Positions 8,200 through 16,680 are shown, counted from the first letter of the stretch. The stretch: DNA of 64,000 nucleotides from Pseudomonadota bacterium (GCA_024229515.1 JAAESI010000024.1:62001-126000), one strand, 5' to 3'. Numbers and translations are program-made. Notes: a model not told the origin generated them from the letters alone.

Positions 8200-9051
8200 A
8201 TGGGTGGCCTCCTCGATCGCATTGACGACCTCGTGCTGGACGACGAACTCCGCTCCATCCTGGACCGGGTCCCGAACAAGCTGAACGAGTTGGGCTACGA
8301 CGCCTGGGGGATGAACCCGCGGACCGCCGTCCGCTCCCTGGTCGCGACCCGGTTCCTGTTCCGCAAGTACTTCCGCACCCAGACCCACAGGATCGAGAAC
8401 ATCCCCGAGGGGCGGGTGCTCCTGATCGCCAACCACGGCGGGCAGATCCCAATGGACGGCCTCGTCGTCGGCACGGCCGCCATCATCGAAGGGAAGCCGC
8501 CCCGCATCGTGCGCGCGATGGTGGAGCGCTGGGTCCCCACCCTCCCCTTCGTCTCCACTCTGTTCGCGCGGTGTGGGCAGATCGTCGGCAACCGCGAGGA
8601 CTGCCGGGCGCTGCTGGAGAACGACGAGGCGGTGCTGGTGTTCCCCGAGGGGGTACGCGGCTCGGGCAAGACCATCTGGCAGCGGTACGAGTTGCAGCGG
8701 TTCGGCCTCGGCTTCATGCGACTGGCGCTCGAGACGAACACCCCGATCGTTCCGGTCGGCGTGGTCGGGAGCGAGGAGAGCATCCCGTCGGTGGCGAACC
8801 TGAAGCCGCTGGCCCGCCTCTTCGGCGCCCCCTACGCTCCGGTGCCGGCGACGCTGCCCCTGCTGGGGCCGTTCTCGATGCTTCCCCTGCCGACCAAGTT
8901 CATCCTGAACTTCGGCGAGCCGATGCATTTCGTGGGCGACCACGACGCCTCGGACGCTGAGGTGTCCGACAAGGTCGAGCAGGTCAAAGAGGCCCTCGCG
9001 GCGATGATCGCGCGCGGTCGGGCGCAGCGCACGGGGATCTTCCAGCGGTGA
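8200..9051 (+). CDS. Lysophospholipid acyltransferase (PlsC-like) family protein
   Basis: ATG 8200 is preferred over the in-frame ATG at 8134, which would overlap the divergent gene's start. The protein has the acyltransferase blocks NHGGQIPMD (catalytic His with a following Asp; the spacing is longer than the usual H-x4-D and matches an MGAT-like LPLAT subgroup), VFPEGVRG (substrate-binding block) and a TPIVPVGVVG strand. Acts on the cytoplasmic face of the membrane to transfer an acyl chain to a lysolipid or related acceptor. The next gene starts within its stop codon (GTGA), so acyltransferase and SDR protein are probably made together; this pairing hints at a lipid-modification step. Confidence 0.8.
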   Translation: MGGLLDRIDDLVLDDELRSILDRVPNKLNELGYDAWGMNPRTAVRSLVATRFLFRKYFRTQTHRIENIPEGRVLLIANHGGQIPMDGLVVGTAAIIEGKPPRIVRAMVERWVPTLPFVSTLFARCGQIVGNREDCRALLENDEAVLVFPEGVRGSGKTIWQRYELQRFGLGFMRLALETNTPIVPVGVVGSEESIPSVANLKPLARLFGAPYAPVPATLPLLGPFSMLPLPTKFILNFGEPMHFVGDHDASDAEVSDKVEQVKEALAAMIARGRAQRTGIFQR

Positions 9052-10052
9052 CCGACACCAAGAAGAAGCCGGCGAGGAAGAAGAAGGCCAAAGCCAAGGC
9101 CGGACCGCGGACCGTGATCATCACGGGCGTGTGCGGCGGCGTCGGCCGAGTGCTGCTGCGGCATCTGCTGGCCCATACGGACTTCAACATCATCGGCCTG
9201 GACAAGCGCAACTGGGTGCTGGACGTGCCCGACCGGTTCGAGTTCCGGCGCGTGGATCTGCGCCGAGGCGGGGCGGATGACGTGTTCCGGACGACGCGCC
9301 CCTGGGGCGTGGTGCACCTGGCGTTCGTCAGCGACCAGCGCGTGCCGATGGCCAAGCGGCACGAGATCAACGTGCAGGCGACGGGCCGCCTCCTGGGCTG
9401 GTGCCGCAAGTACAAGACCAAGAAGGTCGTGATGCTGAGCCGGGCGTCGGTGTACGGCGCGCGGCCGGACAACGCGACGATGATGTCCGAGGACATGCCG
9501 CTGCGGCTGAGCGCCTCCTACGACGAGCTGTCGGACCTGGTCGAGTTCGACCATCTGTGCCGCTCCTGGATGTGGGAGCAGAAGAACACCGAGCTGGTGC
9601 TGCTGCGCCCCGTGCACATCGTGGGGCCGAACATCCGCGAGGGCATGCTCTACACGTACCTCCAGCGGGACCCCGTGCCGACGGCGCTGGGCTTCGATCC
9701 CATGATCCAGCTGGTGCACGAGATCGACGTGATTGGCGCAATTACCCGTGGATTGGAGTCCAAGGCCCGGGGCATCTACAACGTCACCGGTCCTGGCGCG
9801 CTGCCGCTGTGCGAGCTCCTGCGCCGCCTGGGGCGCCGCCGCATCCCGATCCCCCACCCGCTGCTGTCGATCTCGGATCGGCTGGCGTTCTCGGTGGGCT
9901 TGAGCAAGCTCCCCCCCCACGCGATCGACTTCGTCAGGTTCTCCTGCGTCGTCGACGGCGCGCGGATCCGCGAAGAGCTCGGCTACGAGCCGACGATGTC
10001 GTTGAGCGAGACCATCGCTTCGATTCCGACCCGGTCGGCGATTCTCGAGTAG
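9048..10052 (+). CDS. NAD(P)-dependent SDR/epimerase family protein
   Basis: GTG start at 9048 in the stop of the acyltransferase gene. A short Lys/Ala-rich tail (residues 1-20) precedes the Rossmann strand TVIITGVCGGVGRVLLRHLL, which contains the TGxxGxxG nucleotide-binding motif of extended SDRs. VVHLAFVS and an SRASVYGARP segment (active-site Ser/Tyr region) follow. The usual YxxxK is not obvious: the aligned stretch reads SASYDELSDLVEF, so the Lys may be missing and catalysis is uncertain. Substrate unknown; coupling to an acyltransferase suggests a lipid or sterol-like substrate. No convincing terminator follows within 40 bp. Confidence 0.75.
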   Translation: MTDTKKKPARKKKAKAKAGPRTVIITGVCGGVGRVLLRHLLAHTDFNIIGLDKRNWVLDVPDRFEFRRVDLRRGGADDVFRTTRPWGVVHLAFVSDQRVPMAKRHEINVQATGRLLGWCRKYKTKKVVMLSRASVYGARPDNATMMSEDMPLRLSASYDELSDLVEFDHLCRSWMWEQKNTELVLLRPVHIVGPNIREGMLYTYLQRDPVPTALGFDPMIQLVHEIDVIGAITRGLESKARGIYNVTGPGALPLCELLRRLGRRRIPIPHPLLSISDRLAFSVGLSKLPPHAIDFVRFSCVVDGARIREELGYEPTMSLSETIASIPTRSAILE

Positions 10053-10100
10053 CGGGGGTTCCAAGGGGGCTCTGAGACGAGAACACACGCGGGCGCCCGT

Positions 10101-10190
10101 CCGGAACATCGCGGCGTTCGCGGATTCCGCAGCATCGCGGCGTGCGGGGATACCGCAGCATCACGGCGTGCGGGGATGCCGCAGCATCGA
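10101..10190. repeat. 26-bp tandem repeat, about 3.4 copies, with hairpins
   Basis: Units begin at 10101, 10127, 10153 and 10179 (last one partial), each close to CCGCAGCATCnCGGCGTGCG plus GGATn. Across unit borders TGCGG-N5-CCGCA forms a small hairpin. A related GGGGATGCCG hairpin lies at 50202-50228, so this may belong to a dispersed intergenic family. No ORF explains it. The surrounding stretch up to 10490 shows only further short hairpins (for example GCGCCC-TTGG-GGGCGC at 10449-10464) and no gene. Confidence 0.7.
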
Positions 10191-10496
10191 TCGGGTCGAC
10201 CCGGAACGGCTGCTCTTCGAGGCCGCCCGGTCGGATGCCGTCGATCTTGATCTCGCGCCGACCCGCGGACGCCCATGGACTGGCGGACAACCTCGACTCG
10301 CGAGCGGTGCCCGCGCACCGCCTGGTCTTGCGGACCGCCCCGAGTGGCAGAGCGTTGGCAGCAAGGCGGTACAACGGCTGGCAGCCGCTTGACCGCAGCC
10401 TGTGATCTCGGGCCGCCGGGCGATCCACGGGGCTTCCTTGGCGACTACGCGCCCTTGGGGGCGCTGCGCGGCGTTTGTGACGCCTTGCGAGCCTTC

Positions 10497-10735
10497 TTAT
10501 CCACAGATTATCCACAGGCTTGTTCACTTACCATCAGCCTGTGCACACACAGAAGCCAGTCCGACAAAGTTGATTCATACCAACCAGTATGTATGACCGA
10601 TCCTATAGGCGCTATGTACAGCGTTTACTGCCCCTGGCGATCTTTGCCATTTGTTGAAAAAGCCAATCAAGAACCCTGTTCGTAGTTGACAGAAATTACC
10701 ATCGGCCACTAACTTCGAAGAGTCGGTCATCCACA
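10497..10735. other. DnaA-box cluster with relatively AT-rich DNA (origin-like or DnaA-regulated region)
   Basis: Two perfect DnaA boxes TTATCCACA lie head-to-tail at 10497-10505 and 10508-10516, 11 bp apart, and a one-mismatch box TCATCCACA is at 10727-10735. Between them an 8-bp inverted repeat CACAGGCT/AGCCTGTG spans 10513-10543, and about 10560-10730 is clearly less GC-rich than the rest of the window. A ParB-like gene follows directly. This is the arrangement of a small origin or of a DnaA-controlled promoter, but no dnaA, dnaN or gidA is nearby, so chromosomal oriC is not proven. Confidence 0.5.
10686..10715 (+). promoter_or_regulatory. Sigma70-type promoter of the MraZ-ParB gene
   Basis: TTGACA (10686-10691), 18-bp spacer, TAACTT (10710-10715); transcription would start near 10722. 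The third DnaA-like box (10727-10735) then lies just inside the transcript. A GAGG ribosome-binding site at 10740-10743 is spaced 7 nt from the ATG at 10751. Confidence 0.55.
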
Positions 10736-10750
10736 GACACGAGGTTCCGA

Positions 10751-11839
10751 ATGGGCAAGTTGACGAGGCGGGTGAAGTACATCGCGAAGGAACGGCGGCT
10801 GAGCATCCCGGCCGAATTCCTCCACCACCACGGCATCGAGCGGGGCGACCGCTTCGTCGTTTCCGCGGTCCGGGAGAAGCTCTACGCCCTCCCCCTGCAC
10901 ATCTGGGATCAGTACGAGGAGCTGGGCTCGCACCTGCGCTCTTGGTTCCCCGACGCCGAGCACCCCTTCGGCGAGGTGGCCAAGAACGCGGCCAAGCTGC
11001 GCCTCGGATCGCAGGACCGGGTGGTCCTGCCCCGAAACTTCCCCTTCCAGCTCGAGTCCAGCACGAAGATGCACTGGGACCTCGTGGACGGGATCCTGAC
11101 CATGGAGCCGGAGCACAAGGCGCTCCCGGCCCGCCCCGCGCTGAGCCAGCCCACCGGGCAGGGAAGCCTGTTGGACCTGGTCGGCTCCGCGAACCAGCGG
11201 CCTTCCTTCGATCGTGAAGCCGCCGCGGCCGCGCTGACGGAGGAGATCTCCGTCAGTCGGATCGACTGGCGCGACCGCACCTTCGCGGACGGCAGCAGCA
11301 TCCCCGGCGAGCCCCTCGTGCGAAGCATCAAGGTCGAAGGCCTGCGCCGTCCCCTCGTGCTCCGCGAGCTCGGAGGCGGCTACCAGGTCATCGACGGCTT
11401 CCGTCGCCTCGCCGCTGCCCGGCAGCTGCGGATGCGCGCCGTCCCCGCCATCGTCTGGCGCGGCATCGACGAGGACGCCTGCCGCCGCCTCAAGCTGATG
11501 GAGCCGCCGCGCGACAAGACCAGCGAGACCACCACCGTCTCACGCCTTCAGAGCACCCTGCGCCTGCACGAGGACCAGGTCGCGCTGAGGGAGATCGAGC
11601 ACATCACGGGGCGCCGCAAGCGGACCCTCCAGCGCTACCTCCGAGTGGCCCAGGAGCCGGCCCTGCGCGAGGCCATCGAGGACGGACGGCTGTCCATCTT
11701 CAAGGCCGAGGAGATCCTCAAGGCGGGCATCGAGGCCGAGGACGCCATCCGCGGCAGCTGGACCGTCAAGCGCATCCGCGAGGAAGGCAAGCGCGCCGGC
11801 CGCGCCCGCCCCCGCCGGGAGCACGGTCCGCGCGACTGA
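10751..11839 (+). CDS. MraZ/AbrB-like DNA-binding domains fused to a ParB-like domain
   Basis: 362 residues in three parts. Residues ~5-50 (ERRLSIPAEF, GDRFVV, LYALPL) and ~75-115 (KLRLGSQDRVVLPRNF) are two swapped-hairpin AbrB half-repeats arranged as in the cell-division regulator MraZ. Residues ~160-245 form a ParB-type domain (LVRSIKVEGLRRPLVLREL, then VIDGFRRLAAAR, corresponding to the GERRxxA motif). A helix-turn-helix-like segment follows (LREIEHITGRRKRTLQRYLR, ~280-300) and the tail is Arg/Lys-rich. It is monocistronic, with its own promoter upstream and a hairpin terminator downstream. Known ParB proteins load at parS and segregate DNA, or act as regulators (Noc, KorB). No canonical parS was seen; GCACAG repeats flank the gene. 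The exact role is unknown. Confidence 0.75.
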   Translation: MGKLTRRVKYIAKERRLSIPAEFLHHHGIERGDRFVVSAVREKLYALPLHIWDQYEELGSHLRSWFPDAEHPFGEVAKNAAKLRLGSQDRVVLPRNFPFQLESSTKMHWDLVDGILTMEPEHKALPARPALSQPTGQGSLLDLVGSANQRPSFDREAAAAALTEEISVSRIDWRDRTFADGSSIPGEPLVRSIKVEGLRRPLVLRELGGGYQVIDGFRRLAAARQLRMRAVPAIVWRGIDEDACRRLKLMEPPRDKTSETTTVSRLQSTLRLHEDQVALREIEHITGRRKRTLQRYLRVAQEPALREAIEDGRLSIFKAEEILKAGIEAEDAIRGSWTVKRIREEGKRAGRARPRREHGPRD

Positions 11840-11860
11840 GCGAACCCTGGACAGGCTGAG

Positions 11861-11891
11861 ACGCCGGCTGCGCCCAGGGCATGGCCGGCGT
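11861..11891 (+). terminator. Hairpin terminator after the MraZ-ParB gene
   Basis: Perfect 8-bp stem ACGCCGGC (11861-11868) with GCCGGCGT (11884-11891), a 15-nt loop, followed by a short TTCT. It begins 22 bp after the stop codon. The U-run is weak, as usual in GC-rich genomes. Confidence 0.55.
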
Positions 11892-11913
11892 TTCTACCTG
11901 GGGACTGCGTTGC

Positions 11914-11996
11914 CTGTGCATGGGCCGTCGCACAGCCTGATCGCACAGCCGATGCACAGGGTTGCCTGACTGTTCATGGCTTGACGCACCCTGTGC
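11914..11996. repeat. GCACAG/CTGTGC short-repeat cluster
   Basis: GCACAG occurs at 11930, 11943 and 11954, and its complement CTGTGC at 11914 and 11991: five copies in about 85 bp, partly at helical spacing (13 and 11 bp). The same word lies upstream of the ParB-like gene (GCCTGTGC ending at 10544). Repeats around a ParB-like gene could be its binding sites. The remaining bases between 11840 and 12068 hold no gene. Confidence 0.45.
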
Positions 11997-12068
11997 GGAG
12001 ATCCTCGCCGACAGCCGTGCAGGGGCCTGGCCCAGGCGGCGGTCTGGTGGGATTCCGAAGGGTGCGGG

Positions 12069-13265
12069 CTAGCTGAGGAGCGAAACGGCCGCTCGGAGCT
12101 TCTCCAGCCCCTTCTCGAGGGTCTCCCGCGCAAGCGCGTACGAGATGCGCACGCACTGCGGCTCCCCGAACGCTTCGCCGGGAACGACGCCGACGCCCTG
12201 CTCGATCAGGTAGTTCGCCACGTCGAACGCGGTCTGAATCGTCGTGCCGTCGGGGGTGGTGCGGCCGAAGAAGCCGTCCACCCGCGGGAACAAGTAGAAG
12301 GCCCCCTGCGGGATGGGGCCGACATCGAACCCGTCGATCGCGTTCAGCCCGGAGGACAGGAGCGCGCGGCGCTTCAGCAGGGCCGCCTTGATCGGCACGA
12401 GGAAGTCCCGCGGAGCGGTGACCGCGCCGAGCGCGGCGAGCTGGTTCACGGGGGAGACCCCCGAGGTGCTGTGGCCCTGGAGCTTGGCGCAGGCCTTCAC
12501 GATCGCGACCGGTCCCACCATCCAACCGACCCGCCAGCCGGTCATCGCGTAGGTCTTGCTGATCGCGTTGACGATCACGGTGCGCTGCGGCGCATCGTCC
12601 GAGAGCGTGGGGAAGCAGACCGCCTCGGTTCCGTCGTAGGTCAGGTTGTCGTAGATCTCGTCCGAGATGACGATCAGGTCGTGCTCGCGAGCCAGGTCGT
12701 TCAACGCCGCCAGCCGGTCGCGGCTGATGACGCAGCCGGTCGGGTTGCTGGGGCTGTTGACCAGGATCACGCGCGTGCGATCGGTGATCGCGGCCGCGAC
12801 GTCGGCAAGGTCGGGCTGGAAGCCGTCCTCGGGGCGGGTGCGAACGACCACCGGCGTGGCCCCCGCGAGTTCGAACTGGGGTACGTACGAGACCCAGTAG
12901 GGCGAGAACAGGACCACCTCGTCGCCAGGACCGAGCAGCGCCAGCGCGAGGTGGTGCAGCGCCTGCTTGCCGCCGACGGTCACGAGCACGTTGTCGCGCC
13001 CCACGTCCACGCCGCGGGCGCGGTAGTTGGCAGCGATTGCGTCCCGCAACTCCGGGATTCCGGCCACCGGCGCGTAGCGGTTGCGTCCCGCATCGATCGC
13101 GGCGCGGGCCGCGGCGGGGGCTTCGACCGGCGGAGACCCGTCGGGCTCCCCGGCGCTGAGGTCGACGACGTCATGGCCCTCGGCGCGCAAGGCCGCCGCC
13201 TTCGCCTTGATCGCGAAGGTCGCGGACGGCTGCATCGCCTGGACTCGATCGGACAAGTGGATCAC
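12069..13265 (-). CDS. Class I/II PLP-dependent aminotransferase (aspartate aminotransferase type)
   Basis: GTG at 13265 overlaps the coaD stop (GTGA). 398 residues, normal for the family. Visible motifs: SAGEPDGSPP near the N-terminus, the NSPSNPTGCV block that binds the substrate carboxylate and cofactor, SDEIYDNLTYDG (cofactor-binding Asp and Tyr), and SKTYAMTGWRVGW with the Schiff-base Lys. C-terminal RISYALARETLEKGLEKL contains the Arg that binds the alpha-carboxylate. Cytoplasmic; probably aspartate/prephenate-type transamination, but substrate cannot be fixed from sequence by eye. It is the last gene of the long operon running from 26261. Confidence 0.88.
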   Translation of the reverse strand: MIHLSDRVQAMQPSATFAIKAKAAALRAEGHDVVDLSAGEPDGSPPVEAPAAARAAIDAGRNRYAPVAGIPELRDAIAANYRARGVDVGRDNVLVTVGGKQALHHLALALLGPGDEVVLFSPYWVSYVPQFELAGATPVVVRTRPEDGFQPDLADVAAAITDRTRVILVNSPSNPTGCVISRDRLAALNDLAREHDLIVISDEIYDNLTYDGTEAVCFPTLSDDAPQRTVIVNAISKTYAMTGWRVGWMVGPVAIVKACAKLQGHSTSGVSPVNQLAALGAVTAPRDFLVPIKAALLKRRALLSSGLNAIDGFDVGPIPQGAFYLFPRVDGFFGRTTPDGTTIQTAFDVANYLIEQGVGVVPGEAFGEPQCVRISYALARETLEKGLEKLRAAVSLLS

Positions 13266-13753
13266 GACATCTCCTCGAGGCGCTTGCGGATGGCGGCGGC
13301 GACCGACGGCGGCACGAGTCCGGTGATGTCCCCATCCAGGGAGGCCACCTCCTTGACCGTGCGCGACGCGATGTAGAAGTGCTCTTCGTCGGTCATCATG
13401 AAGACCGTGTCGATGTCCGGCGCCAACCGCCGGTTCATCATCGTCATCTGGAACTCGTACTCGAAGTCCTGCACCGCCCGCAGCCCGCGGACGACCGCGC
13501 TGGCCCCGCGCTGCGCGACGTAGTCCACCAACAGACCGGCGAAGGCGTCGACGGAGACCCGGGGGTCGTCGGCGAAGACCTCCTGGATCTGGTCGCAGCG
13601 CTCCTGCGGCGTGAACATCGTTCGCTTGTCGGGGTGGTTCAGCACCGCCACCACGAGCTCGTCGAAGATCCCAAGCGACCGCTGGATGATGTTGACGTGG
13701 CCCATGGTCAGCGGGTCGAAGCTGCCCGGGTAGATGGCGATCCGAGCGGTCAT
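13262..13753 (-). CDS. coaD: Phosphopantetheine adenylyltransferase
   Basis: 163 residues, the usual length. The nucleotidyltransferase motif GSFDPLTMGH (10-19) and the C-terminal SRTVKEVASLDGDITGLVP block are diagnostic. Catalyses ATP plus 4'-phosphopantetheine to dephospho-CoA plus PPi, the penultimate step of CoA synthesis. Start ATG 13753 overlaps the rsmD stop (ATGA); the rsmD-coaD pair is a common arrangement in bacteria. GTGA overlap with the downstream aminotransferase. Confidence 0.96.
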   Translation of the reverse strand: MTARIAIYPGSFDPLTMGHVNIIQRSLGIFDELVVAVLNHPDKRTMFTPQERCDQIQEVFADDPRVSVDAFAGLLVDYVAQRGASAVVRGLRAVQDFEYEFQMTMMNRRLAPDIDTVFMMTDEEHFYIASRTVKEVASLDGDITGLVPPSVAAAIRKRLEEMS

Positions 13754-14322
13754 CGCAGCTCCTTCGTGTAGAGCGTGAGCTTGGTACGGCCCCAGGTCCG
13801 CACGTCCGAGGGCGTCCAGTCTGCCCCGAGTCGGTCCGGCAGCACGGAGGCGCGGTCCGTCTCCACCGCGATCGTGGCGTCGTCGGCGAGCAGCTGATCG
13901 GCGGACTCGCCCAGGGCGGTGAGCGTGCGCTCGGCCACATCCGTGGCGTAGGGCGGGTCCAGGAAGACGAGATCGAAGCGGTCCCCGTCGCGCAGCAGGA
14001 TGCGCGTCACCCGGGTGGCGTCGGCTTGGATGACGTGGTGCTCGGCAAGCCCCTCCAGCAACGCGGCGTTGGCGCGCAGGGTCTCGGCATGCCGCCGATC
14101 CTGCTCGACGAACACGACCCGGGACGCTCCGCGGGAGGCCGCTTCGATGCCCAGCGTTCCAGCGCCTGCGCACAGATCGAGCACCGTGATGCCTCCCAGG
14201 TGGTGTCCGAGGATGGAGAAGAGCGACTCCCGTACCCGGGACGTCGTGGGCCTCACGCGCGCCCCCGCGGGGGTTTGGAGCTTGCGCCCCCGGAGCGTTC
14301 CGCCGGTGATCTTGGTCGCCAT
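13750..14322 (-). CDS. rsmD: 16S rRNA (guanine(966)-N2)-methyltransferase
   Basis: 190 residues. Begins with ITGGTLRGRKLQTP and RPTTSRVRESLFSIL, typical of RsmD; SAM-binding motif LDLCAGAGTLGIE (48-60) and catalytic DPPY (122-125). Methylates G966 of 16S rRNA in the assembled 30S particle. It follows the VWA-type membrane gene by 21 bp on the same strand and overlaps coaD by 4 bp, so it is probably transcribed with the MoxR/BatA cluster upstream. Confidence 0.95.
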   Translation of the reverse strand: MATKITGGTLRGRKLQTPAGARVRPTTSRVRESLFSILGHHLGGITVLDLCAGAGTLGIEAASRGASRVVFVEQDRRHAETLRANAALLEGLAEHHVIQADATRVTRILLRDGDRFDLVFLDPPYATDVAERTLTALGESADQLLADDATIAVETDRASVLPDRLGADWTPSDVRTWGRTKLTLYTKELR

Positions 14323-14343
14323 CCGAGCGGCCGGCTTATACCA

Positions 14344-16680
14344 CTATCGAAGGCCCAATCGGCGCCGCAGCACCCACTCGGCGCCCAGCGGAAGCACGAG
14401 CAGCAGCAGCAGCAGGGGGTGGCTCCAGAGCGCCTCCACGGTGCGGTCCGTGGCGAGCAGCGAGTCGGCCGCTTTCCGAGGCGCTTCACGGGGATCCGGA
14501 GCTGCCTTGAAGGCTTTGCCTCCAGTCGCTTCCGCGATCGCGGCCATCATGTCGGGGCGCACGCGGGGGTGCTCGAGCTCGCCTTCGCGGTCGGTCACCG
14601 AGACGCGCGCCTCGGCGAAACCGAAGGGATCGGGGATCTCCGCCACGTCCACTTCGATCGACAGCGTGCCCTCACGCGATGCTGGAAGGATGAACCCGTA
14701 CTGGCCGTCGTGGTCGGTGGTTCCCGCGATCGGGATGGGGGGCGCGTCGCCGCTGAGAGCGACGATCGACCCGCTGATGGACGCCTCCGGGCGAGGCGCG
14801 TGATCGGCCCCGAGCACACGAATCTGGACCTGGATCGACTCGCCGAGGCGGTAGTTCTCCTTGTCGGTGATGACCTGGACCTGACGCTGCTCAGCATCCT
14901 TGACCAGCCACCGAACCGCTCCGCGCCAGAAGTCGGCGTGCTCGTGCGCCTGGGCGCCGGACATGGCCCACTTCCAGGAGGTGTCCGTAGCGAACGCCAT
15001 GGTGCGGCCCTTGCCCACCGAGCGCACCGCCGCCACGGGCTCGCCCCCCTCCCCCGCCGTCATCAGGGCCACCCCGCCGCCCTTCAGCGGCCCCAGCAGG
15101 TTGCGCCCCTGCAGCGACGGCAGCGCCGCCCAGCGCTCGGCGTTGCCGGCATCGTCGCGGTCGAGTCGGGTCACGGGGTGCCGTTGGCCGGCCTCGGTCA
15201 GGACCGGGGTCCAGCCCTCGTGCTCGGCCACGACCGTGGGCACGTCTGTCGGGAGCACCCGCGCCAGGGGCGATTCGCCGTAGCCCGCTTCGCCGAAGCT
15301 CACGTCGCCGCCGATCATCAGGAACGCGCCGCCGTCCTCCACGTAGCGGGCGACGTTCTCCATGAACGGCCCATCCGAGATCGGCGACCAGGTGCCGAAC
15401 CAGAAGTTCTGGAAGATCACGAGATCGAAGCCCTGGAGGTCGTCGGAGAAGAGGTCCTCGTAGGGGAACGCGATCAGCGACAACTCCTCCCGATCGGCGA
15501 GGTTCCCGCGGAAGCCCCGCCGCTGCCGGAGGATGAAGAAGGAGACCAGGTCGATATTCGGGTCGGTCTTGAGCAGCCGGCGGAGGAACTTCACGTCCCA
15601 CGACGGCCGCGACGTCACCTGCAGGATGCGGGTGCGATCGCGGACCACCTTGACCGTGACTTCGTGCACGTTGTTGGCTGGGATCGTGTCGCCGGGGGGC
15701 ACGGGGACCGTCACCCGCCAGGTGTGGAAGCCGACCGCTTCGGGCTTCACCTCGAAGCTCACGGTCTGCTCGGAGTCCGCCGCGAGGCTGACGTCGCGCA
15801 CCGCCACGAGCTCGCCGTCGGCGTGCAGCGTCACCCGGGTGGGACCCGCGGGGAGGGCGCGGGTGCTGAGGTCGGCCTCGATCGTGAGGGGACGTCGCAC
15901 GAACCCGAACGGGGGCGCGGAGGCGCGACGCACGGCGAGGTCGGCGGGACCGTCGGGATCGCCCACGGTCCAAGTGGAGACGGGGAACGGGAGGCCCTCG
16001 ACGAGGCGCCCCACGGCCTCGGGGCCGCCGGATGCGTCGGCCCGCCCCAGCGCTGCTCGGTCCGCCCCATCGGAGATCAGGAGCGCGCCCGCGGGCCGGC
16101 TCCCGCCGAGGGCTTCGCTCAGCCCGAACAGCGCCTGGCCCAGGTCGGTGCCCGCGCCGTCGGATGCGGTCGGCTCCCCCGAACCGAGGCCCCCGCCAGC
16201 GGCAGCGGCCGAGTCACGCCCGCCCGGAGGGGCTCCGGAGGCGCCGTCCCCCTGGGGGCCGAAGCTCCAAGGATCGAGCGTCTCGCTGACGCCGAAGACC
16301 TTCACGTCGTACTCGTCGCGCAGCGCGTCCAGATCCGCGGCGTGCTCCTGCAGCCAGCGCCCGACCGCGCCCGCCCGGGTGGTCCCGCCGCCGTCCTGCA
16401 CCTGCATCGAGCGGGAGGCGTCGATGAGGACCACGAACGGATCGCGCACCGCGCGCCCTTCGGTCGTCACCCGCTCCGGGCCGGCGATGACCACCGCGAG
16501 GAGGAGCAGGGCCAGCAGTCGCAGCCCCAGGAGGAGGCGCCGCTTGCCCGGGCGCACGCCGGCGGAGCCGCGCCACGACGCCGCCAGCACCACGATCGCG
16601 AGCACGACCCCCAGCACCAATCCCCACTCGGGGAGCAGGGGGTGAAGGGCGACTTCGGTCCGGACGGCGAGGTCACTCAA
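14344..16680 (-). CDS. Membrane protein with VWA-like and glutamine-amidotransferase-like domains
   Basis: 778 residues. Two N-terminal membrane helices (about 17-36 and 50-68), then a VWA-like segment starting VLIDASRSMQVQD, in which the DxSxS metal site reads DASRS. A Ser/Gly-rich low-complexity stretch follows (~155-185), then beta-rich Ig-like regions, then an amidotransferase-like part (FDLVIFQNFWFG, FLMIGGDVSFGEAGY; the catalytic Cys is absent), and a final membrane helix LLLLLVLPLGAEWVL at the C-terminus. Proteins of this layout are regular partners of MoxR-DUF58-BatA clusters. Overlaps the DUF4159 gene by 8 bp. Function of the family is not established; cell-envelope maturation is an inference. 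Confidence 0.7.
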   Translation of the reverse strand: MSDLAVRTEVALHPLLPEWGLVLGVVLAIVVLAASWRGSAGVRPGKRRLLLGLRLLALLLLAVVIAGPERVTTEGRAVRDPFVVLIDASRSMQVQDGGGTTRAGAVGRWLQEHAADLDALRDEYDVKVFGVSETLDPWSFGPQGDGASGAPPGGRDSAAAAGGGLGSGEPTASDGAGTDLGQALFGLSEALGGSRPAGALLISDGADRAALGRADASGGPEAVGRLVEGLPFPVSTWTVGDPDGPADLAVRRASAPPFGFVRRPLTIEADLSTRALPAGPTRVTLHADGELVAVRDVSLAADSEQTVSFEVKPEAVGFHTWRVTVPVPPGDTIPANNVHEVTVKVVRDRTRILQVTSRPSWDVKFLRRLLKTDPNIDLVSFFILRQRRGFRGNLADREELSLIAFPYEDLFSDDLQGFDLVIFQNFWFGTWSPISDGPFMENVARYVEDGGAFLMIGGDVSFGEAGYGESPLARVLPTDVPTVVAEHEGWTPVLTEAGQRHPVTRLDRDDAGNAERWAALPSLQGRNLLGPLKGGGVALMTAGEGGEPVAAVRSVGKGRTMAFATDTSWKWAMSGAQAHEHADFWRGAVRWLVKDAEQRQVQVITDKENYRLGESIQVQIRVLGADHAPRPEASISGSIVALSGDAPPIPIAGTTDHDGQYGFILPASREGTLSIEVDVAEIPDPFGFAEARVSVTDREGELEHPRVRPDMMAAIAEATGGKAFKAAPDPREAPRKAADSLLATDRTVEALWSHPLLLLLLVLPLGAEWVLRRRLGLR

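Noticed and set aside
10325-10400. tRNA-like stretch (CCGAGTGGCAGAGCGTTGGCAGC)
   Set aside because: It resembles a tRNA-Ser/Leu D-arm, but no acceptor stem, anticodon stem or T-arm can be completed around it.
10751-11839. Canonical chromosomal ParB/Spo0J with parS
   Set aside because: There is no ParA partner and no TGTTTCACGTGAAACA-type parS seen in the window, and the protein carries extra MraZ-like domains.
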